A stretch of DNA of 64,000 nucleotides, from the NCBI RefSeq assembly GCF_021130785.1, contig NC_060212.1, positions 145,536,501 through 145,600,500 on the forward strand, read 5' to 3'. The notes under the pieces were generated by a model. It made no database searches. It was given only the letters and a program-made list of their open reading frames with translations, and had not been told where the DNA came from. Each line of letters begins with the position of its first letter. Position 1 is the stretch's first letter. A program made the position numbers and the translations under genes. Shown here one piece after another: positions 59,041 to 64,000 of this stretch. Origin of the DNA: Homalodisca vitripennis. Lineage: Eukaryota; Arthropoda; Insecta; Hemiptera; Cicadellidae.

Positions 59041-61322
59041 AATAACCGTTAGAGGATTACAAGGAAAAAGTGAATGTGACCTTTCTTGTCGAAAATTTGA
59101 TTTTTTTATTTCGATTATGCCATCAGATTTAAGCTACGACACCTATAATTTACGGCAGTACCAGAGCTGTAGGACAAAAGGCTGCACTGGGCAGTTTTAA
59201 ATACTTTGTAAAAAAACGCGTTATGCAGCCAAACCGTTAAAGATAAGGCAAACATGTTACTGAACGATTTTTTGTAGATCCACGCAATTTTCTTAAATCT
59301 CTTTTAAAAATTTGTTTTGGAGCTACGAACCCAACCGTTTAGGGCTAGGCCTGCTATCGAGCCCGAAAGGGTAATTTTTTAGGCGAAAAGTTCGTTTCCA
59401 AATATTTTCACTTTAATCACGTTTTGCGGCCAAACCAATGGAGATAGAGTAAAGAGGTTACTGGCACATTTTTGGTAGATTAACTCATTTCCTGAACTCC
59501 AACGTCTGTCTTATTTCGACCTCCGTCCAATGGTGTCGCCGAGCTATCGAGCCCGAAAAACATAAAAGTTTCACGTAAAAATTACAGAAACAATTGCACA
59601 TAATCACGTTTTTCGGCCGAACCAACTGGAGATAGGAGCAAAAAGTTTACTGGTCCTTTTCTGTAGATCGCGCAATTTGCTTAATTTGATGGGGTCCAAT
59701 CAGATTTGAGGCTACGACATACCGTTCGGCCACGTATCAATCTCGAAACTTCTATTTTAAGCAAAAAAATCTCTGGAGATGTCAAACATTCCGCGTTTTG
59801 TTCGCTTAACCCCACGAGATAGGACAAAAAGTCACTGGAGCCTGTTTTTGTAGTTCACTTCATTCCTGAACTAACGATTTTTCGTCAGGATTTGAGCTAG
59901 CTCTCAACAGTTCACCCGCTATCCAGCTTACAAGAAATGCCTGCAGGGGTAAAGATATGCGCGATTTTTGAGGAAATTTTTTTGAGGGTTTTAAAAACAA
60001 AAAAGTCCTTGTTTCAGACTTTTCCTCCGGGTCATATTGTGAGAGGGTACCTGCGTGCTCAAAATTTCAAGTTTCCAGCACTTTTCTAAGAAAAAAAAAA
60101 ACCCCCCTATAAAATTAGAATTTGTATCTATTTATCAGTGAGTCAGTCAGTCAGTCAGGTTCACATGCGGTGCTGTATAGTATATTAGATAACCGTTAGA
60201 GATACAAGAAAAAGTGAATGGACCTTTCTTGAGTCGAAAATTTGATTTTTTATTTCGATTATGCCATCAGTATTTTTTAAGCTAACGACCTATAATTTAG
60301 GCAGTACAGCAGCTTAGGACACGTAAATAGGCCTGCACTGGGCAGTTTTAAATACTTTAAAACGCGTTTATGCAGCCAACACCGTTAAGAGATAAGGCAA
60401 AATGTTACTGGAAACATTCTTTTGTAGATTCACGGCAAAAATTTCTTAAATCCCCCCTTTTCAAAAATTTGTTTTGAGCTACGACCAACCGTTTAGCCGC
60501 TATCGAGACACGAAAGGTAAATTTTTAGGCGAAAAATTTTCCAAAATAATTTTCATCTTAATCACGTTTTGCCGGCCAAACCAATGGAGATAGAGTAAAG
60601 AGTATTACGGCGCACATTTTTGTAGATTACCTCATTTCCTTAACTCCAACGTCTGTCTTATTTCGACCTCCGTCCAATGGTTTTCGCCGCTATCGAGCCC
60701 GAAAACACAAAGTTTCACAGTAAAAATTTACAAAACAATTGCACATAATCACGTTTTTCGGCCGATCCACTGGAGATAGAGCAAAAGTATTACTGGTCCT
60801 TTTCTGTAGATCGCGCAATTTGCTAATTTGATGGGTCAATCAGATTTGAGCTACCGACCTAACCGTTCGGCCACTAATCAGGCTCCGAAACTTTATTTTA
60901 AGCAAAAAAATCTCTGGAATGTCAAACATTCCCGCGTTTTGTCGCTTAAACCACGACGAGAATAGGACCAAAAAAGTCAACTGGGACCTTTTTGTGTAGT
61001 TCACTTCATTCGCTGGGACTAACGATTTTTTCGTCAGATTGACAGCTAGCTCCAAACAGTTCACACCGCTATCTCAGGCTTACAAGAAATGCCTGCAGGG
61101 GTTAAAGATATGCGCGATTTTGAGGAATTTTTTTTGAGGGTTTTATAAAACAAAAAAGTCCGGTTTTCAGAACTTTGTCCTCCGGGTCATATTGTCGAGT
61201 TAGGGTACCTGCCGTGCCAAATTTCAAGTTTCCATGCACTTCTAGAACTATGTTAGAATTTGTATCTATATATTCAGGGAGTCAGTCAGCTCAGTTTCAC
61301 ATGCGCTGTATAGTATATTAGA
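59041..61322. repeat. higher-order tandem repeat, two full 1.14-kb units
   Basis: Unit 2 (59041-60187, 1,147 bp) and unit 3 (60188-61322, 1,135 bp) align end to end. Each contains about five monomers of 180-200 bp built on a GGCCAAACC..TGGAGATAGAGC core, then AAAAAGT.ACTGG..CTTTT and TTGTAGATC. Each closes with a 200-bp tail holding CGGGTCATATTG, TTCAAGTTTCCAGCACTT, AGTCAGTCAGTCAG and CTGTATAGTATATTAGA. A partial unit with the same tail ends at 59040. Differences between units are dominated by single-base insertions and deletions rather than substitutions. Short frames within are accidental. Confidence 0.9.
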
Positions 61323-61585
61323 TACTGTAACATTACGGCTGCATCAGACCACTTAGTACTGGAGGGCAGAATGAAGTTGTTACTAATATTACAGTTAGTG
61401 ACGGTTAGTCCTTTGTTTTTGCTTTTGAAGACGGAAGAATTGTGGAGGAAGAAATATTTCCATATTTGTGACCTGTAATTCTGTAGTTCAGTTTTTAATA
61501 ATTGGTGTATTTTTTTTATTAAATTTTTAGTTCATGTTTTAGAGTGGTGCATAGAATAGACAAAACAAATACGGTTATTGTGGTT
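61323..61585. other. unique AT-rich sequence
   Basis: Nothing recognised. Confidence 0.5.
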
Positions 61586-61684
61586 CCCCCCCCACCCCCC
61601 CCCCCCCCCACCCCCCCCCCCCCCCACCCCCCCCCCCCCCCACCCCCCCCCCCCCCCACCCCCCCCCCCCCCCACCCCCCCCCC
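61586..61684. repeat. (C15A)n array, locus 2
   Basis: Single A residues at 61594, 61610, 61626, 61642, 61658 and 61674 interrupt a C run at exactly 16-base steps. This matches the number, spacing and base identity of locus 1 at 16308-16406. Flanks (GGTTATTGTGGTT left, AGACATCCCGTTACAG right) are unrelated to those of locus 1. Confidence 0.9.
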
Positions 61685-62003
61685 AGACATCCCGTTACAG
61701 TCTATTATTAACTGCCTTTAGTCAACTTGGTAGTAATGCCTTACAAGCAGATTTGAGTTAAACAGTAATCGAAATAAATGTTTTAAATATATAGTGTATT
61801 AAATGTGCAAAAATACACTTCGTCATGAGTAACAAAGCAAACTCCACAGCCTGACATATATTCAATAAAGTTCTTGTAGTGAAAAGGAATTTTTGGACGC
61901 AAGTTCAAAAGATAAAGAAGGAAATTTGCGACACTTTTACATTATCTGTTCAAAACATTTTGTATTCTTCATCTATTAGTATTTCACATTTTGCCTAATT
62001 TAC
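61685..62003. other. AT-rich DNA downstream of the transporter exon
   Basis: Probably an intron of the minus-strand transporter gene, since only part of the protein is encoded to its right. No further exon was recognised to the left. Confidence 0.4.
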
Positions 62004-62243
62004 TCTTATCACAGCGTACTTCAGTGTCGTACGCATACATGTGTATCCCGTCGGCCAGGAACTCCAGTTCGCCCCGGGAGATGCGGGGGTGGTTGAACGG
62101 GTAGTCCCAGATGTACGCCTGCCAAAGGTATGCCCAGATTATTGTCATCCCTCCCATCGCATAGTAGGCAGTCGCCCATTTGTTGAAGATATGGTACATC
62201 TTATGAGAGAAGGGAAACGTAACCATGCAGCCTAACGGGAAGC
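62004..62243 (-). CDS. SLC17/MFS-type transporter, internal exon (downstream)
   Basis: The minus-strand exon begins after a good acceptor (TTTGTCATTTCAG) at 62243. It encodes GFPLGCMVTFPFSHKMYHIF, then ATAYYAMGGMTIIWAYLWQ and AYIWDYPFNHPRISRGELEFL. In the SLC17 family (Na/phosphate cotransporters, sialin and vesicular glutamate transporters) the fourth-to-sixth membrane segments are followed by a y..P..HPRIS..E cytosolic loop, as here. So this is the middle of a 12-helix membrane transporter. The first codon is split (G from the exon to the right, GC here), and the phases match exactly. The 3' limit is uncertain: the frame is open to a TGA at 61984, and weak donors exist at 62004/62003 and 62020/62019. 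An SLC17-like role is inferred; the substrate is unknown. Confidence 0.7.
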
Positions 62244-63697
62244 CTGAAATGACAAAGGAAAACAATATTAAATGAACCCAATTAATTGGGCGAACTTTCA
62301 GTTCACGGCACTGTGTACAGCTCGTGGTCTTATACAAATGATTGTGTTGGTACTTCTAGTCATGCTATTCGGCTCATTAATTATAATTATAACCTACGAT
62401 ATCAAGTTTGCAATCTCGGTCTTCACTAATCATATAATTTCTGACTTGATTGAAAACGTTCTCCAAACTACAACAACATTTAGGCCAAAATGTTAGTTAC
62501 ACTGTCCTCAAAGAAATTAAACCAAACCCGAGATAGTAAAACTACACCTACAATCTCTGGTTTCTTCGTGACTCTTCAAATACATTATTTGTTTTCTTCC
62601 GCCAAACTTGTGGTATAAAGATAAACCTCTTTCATAAAGAAACTTAACTTTTTACTTAATACACCTCCTTCAATGTACCTCCAAAACTCGGGAAACTGAT
62701 AAAGGCGGAGGACAGCCTATGACCTATGACACAAAAATGTATAAATCTTTTGACAAATCACTTACTTGATTAAGGTAGTGCAATCGATTTTTGGGCCGGT
62801 ATAAGTTCGTACAGTAAATAAGACAAATAATAAATTATTAATATTCCTCAAAGTGAGGAGTTAAAAGTAGGAAATTTAGACAGTTTGTACCTAGGCCCAA
62901 ATACAAATTCCTGAAGATAAGAGTGTAAATTCTTTACAAAATGTACCAGAGGTATAGTTTTAGAGAGCAAGATAATTTTTCCTCTTACGTAAGAAATATA
63001 ATATTCTCAATTAAATATCATTTTAAAAAATTAATTCATTATTGATAAAATATTCCCTTACGAACAATTTTTATAAATAAAAAACCTTACCTATTTATGA
63101 AGGAAAACTTACATTAACATCATCAGCAATGATACAATATTAATTACTACAGAAAACATTAAAACATTTAACTTTCCTCACACATACTCTCCCAGATAGT
63201 ATTAATTTAAACTACTAACACTTTTTTTGACACTTTTTACTTATGAATATTTGTTTTATATTGCTGTGTTTTATCCTGTCATCCTTTTATATACGTACTG
63301 TAAAAATTATAGATCACTATCAAAAAACTTTTCTTTAGGTCTGATAACAATAAGCTCCTAAATCCTACTCTACAATATTACTTATAATGTTGTATACATA
63401 AAAATATAATTCCTTGAAGACACAACCCACGTGCACACTTTAAAAGTTTCATATTTTTACATTTATCCTTTTTTATTTGGGTTGATCACAAAAATTGCCT
63501 AATTTACCCACTTGGAATACCTGTAATTTCGCGTGGAATGGTCAAAAGAATTTCTGTATTCATGGAACGCATCTTGAAGAGCTATGAATTGTACATATTA
63601 AAATATTGTCCAAATCCAAAATCGATTGCATGACCTTCATTACGATCATAATATACAACTTAAGGAAATGATGTATGTATCAATTATGTAACTTTAC
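62244..63697 (-). other. phase-1 intron of the transporter gene
   Basis: Read on the minus strand it begins GTAAAGT (donor at 63697) and ends TTTCAG (acceptor at 62244). It is 1,454 bp, AT-rich and contains no recognised repeat. Frames inside (for example plus strand 62272-62496) are accidental. Confidence 0.7.
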
Positions 63698-63785
63698 CGG
63701 CCACAGTGAGGCTTATCATGAAGCCCATTTCTCGCCCAGGGAACCAGTGCGCCGCAAACCACGCTATGCAAGGGTACAGTGCACT
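63698..63785 (-). CDS. SLC17/MFS-type transporter, internal exon (upstream)
   Basis: An 88-bp minus-strand exon lies between acceptor TTGTTGCAG and donor GCCG/GTAAAGT. It encodes SALYPCIAWFAAHWFPGREM then GFMISLTVAG, with the last codon completed by the next exon (phase 1). The pattern corresponds to the SLC17 stretch with a small-residue helix 4, a conserved W.a.W.P..E-type loop and the next helix (typical h..W..WaP..Er......s). Preceding exons lie beyond the right edge of the window. Together with the 62243 exon it gives about 110 contiguous residues consistent with a single transporter. Confidence 0.75.
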
Positions 63786-64000
63786 CTGCAACAATGCAAC
63801 ACTCGACTGACTGTGTGGAGAACAGCAGATCAAAAAGTTAAATGAGACGGAAAAAATAATTTAAAAGATCAAATTTCCAGAAACAAGAATTACTAATGGT
63901 TTTACTAAAACTTGTATCGGTATAAGGTTTTAAATCGGGGAGAGTGTTTGAGAAATCAAAGGTTTTATTGAAATCCACTAATATTTCATGTCTTGAAACG
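63786..64000 (-). other. upstream intron of the transporter gene (partial)
   Basis: Sequence to the right of the 88-bp exon. On the minus strand it provides the acceptor TTGTTGCAG. No further exon is visible before the window ends. Confidence 0.5.

Noticed and set aside
58980..61320. Repeated GTCAGTCAGT words that might mark telomere-like sequence
   Set aside because: They occur once per 1.14-kb unit in the tail of a higher-order repeat; no telomeric TTAGG array is present.

Overview
The window is eukaryotic and reads as an insect nuclear genome, possibly hemipteran (low confidence). It is AT-rich, has long stretches without genes, shows GT..AG splicing, and carries a transposon community typical of arthropods: a Jockey-like LINE, a Buster-type hAT, PIF/Harbinger, a Mutator-like element, Helitron-like elements and MITEs. 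There is no bacterial gene organisation. Only one host gene is clearly supported, at the right edge: two minus-strand exons (63785-63698 and 62243 to about 62004) of an SLC17/MFS-type transporter, joined by a phase-1 intron.

Layout. 1-1020 is the end of a 234-bp satellite array. 3.3-3.8 kb holds a decayed LINE fragment between two copies of a 140-bp repeat. 4-15 kb is mostly unannotated AT-rich DNA with scattered GC-rich islands that could be regulatory. 16-17 kb holds a Mutator-like transposase fragment cut off by a (C15A)n array, then a hairpin element. 20.3-22.1 kb is a 1.86-kb near-perfect palindrome. 23.8-24.4 kb holds (TA)n tracts and a tRNA-like sequence followed by its own inverted half. 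25.7-28.8 kb contains two tandem duplications. 30.6-38.9 kb contains Helitron-like elements. 40.3-43.8 kb is a complete hAT element with matching 8-bp target duplications, carrying a frameshifted transposase and, nested near its left end, a 787-bp internally deleted PIF/Harbinger element. 45.0-45.5 kb is an array of GC-rich hairpins bounded by a 9-bp duplication. 47.8-49.0 kb is a Jockey-like LINE remnant. 53.1-53.8 kb is a 732-bp MITE. 56.9-61.3 kb is a nested higher-order repeat with many small indels between copies. 61.6 kb carries a second (C15A)n array.

The mobile elements record a relative chronology. An old dispersed repeat family (sharing TGGCTGAGCGTTA-like and ACGTGGTATGGCGTACTCC-like blocks) was invaded by the hairpin-array element and by the 732-bp MITE. 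A Helitron-like element and the LINE remnant were each invaded by a very short 5'-truncated LINE tail with a 5-bp target duplication. The hAT was invaded by the Harbinger derivative. I found no clearly new functional system; the strongest leads are the hairpin-array element, the two identical-period (C15A)n arrays, the palindrome, and several GC-rich islands with clustered factor-like motifs. All family names come from recognition of translated motifs without database searches.
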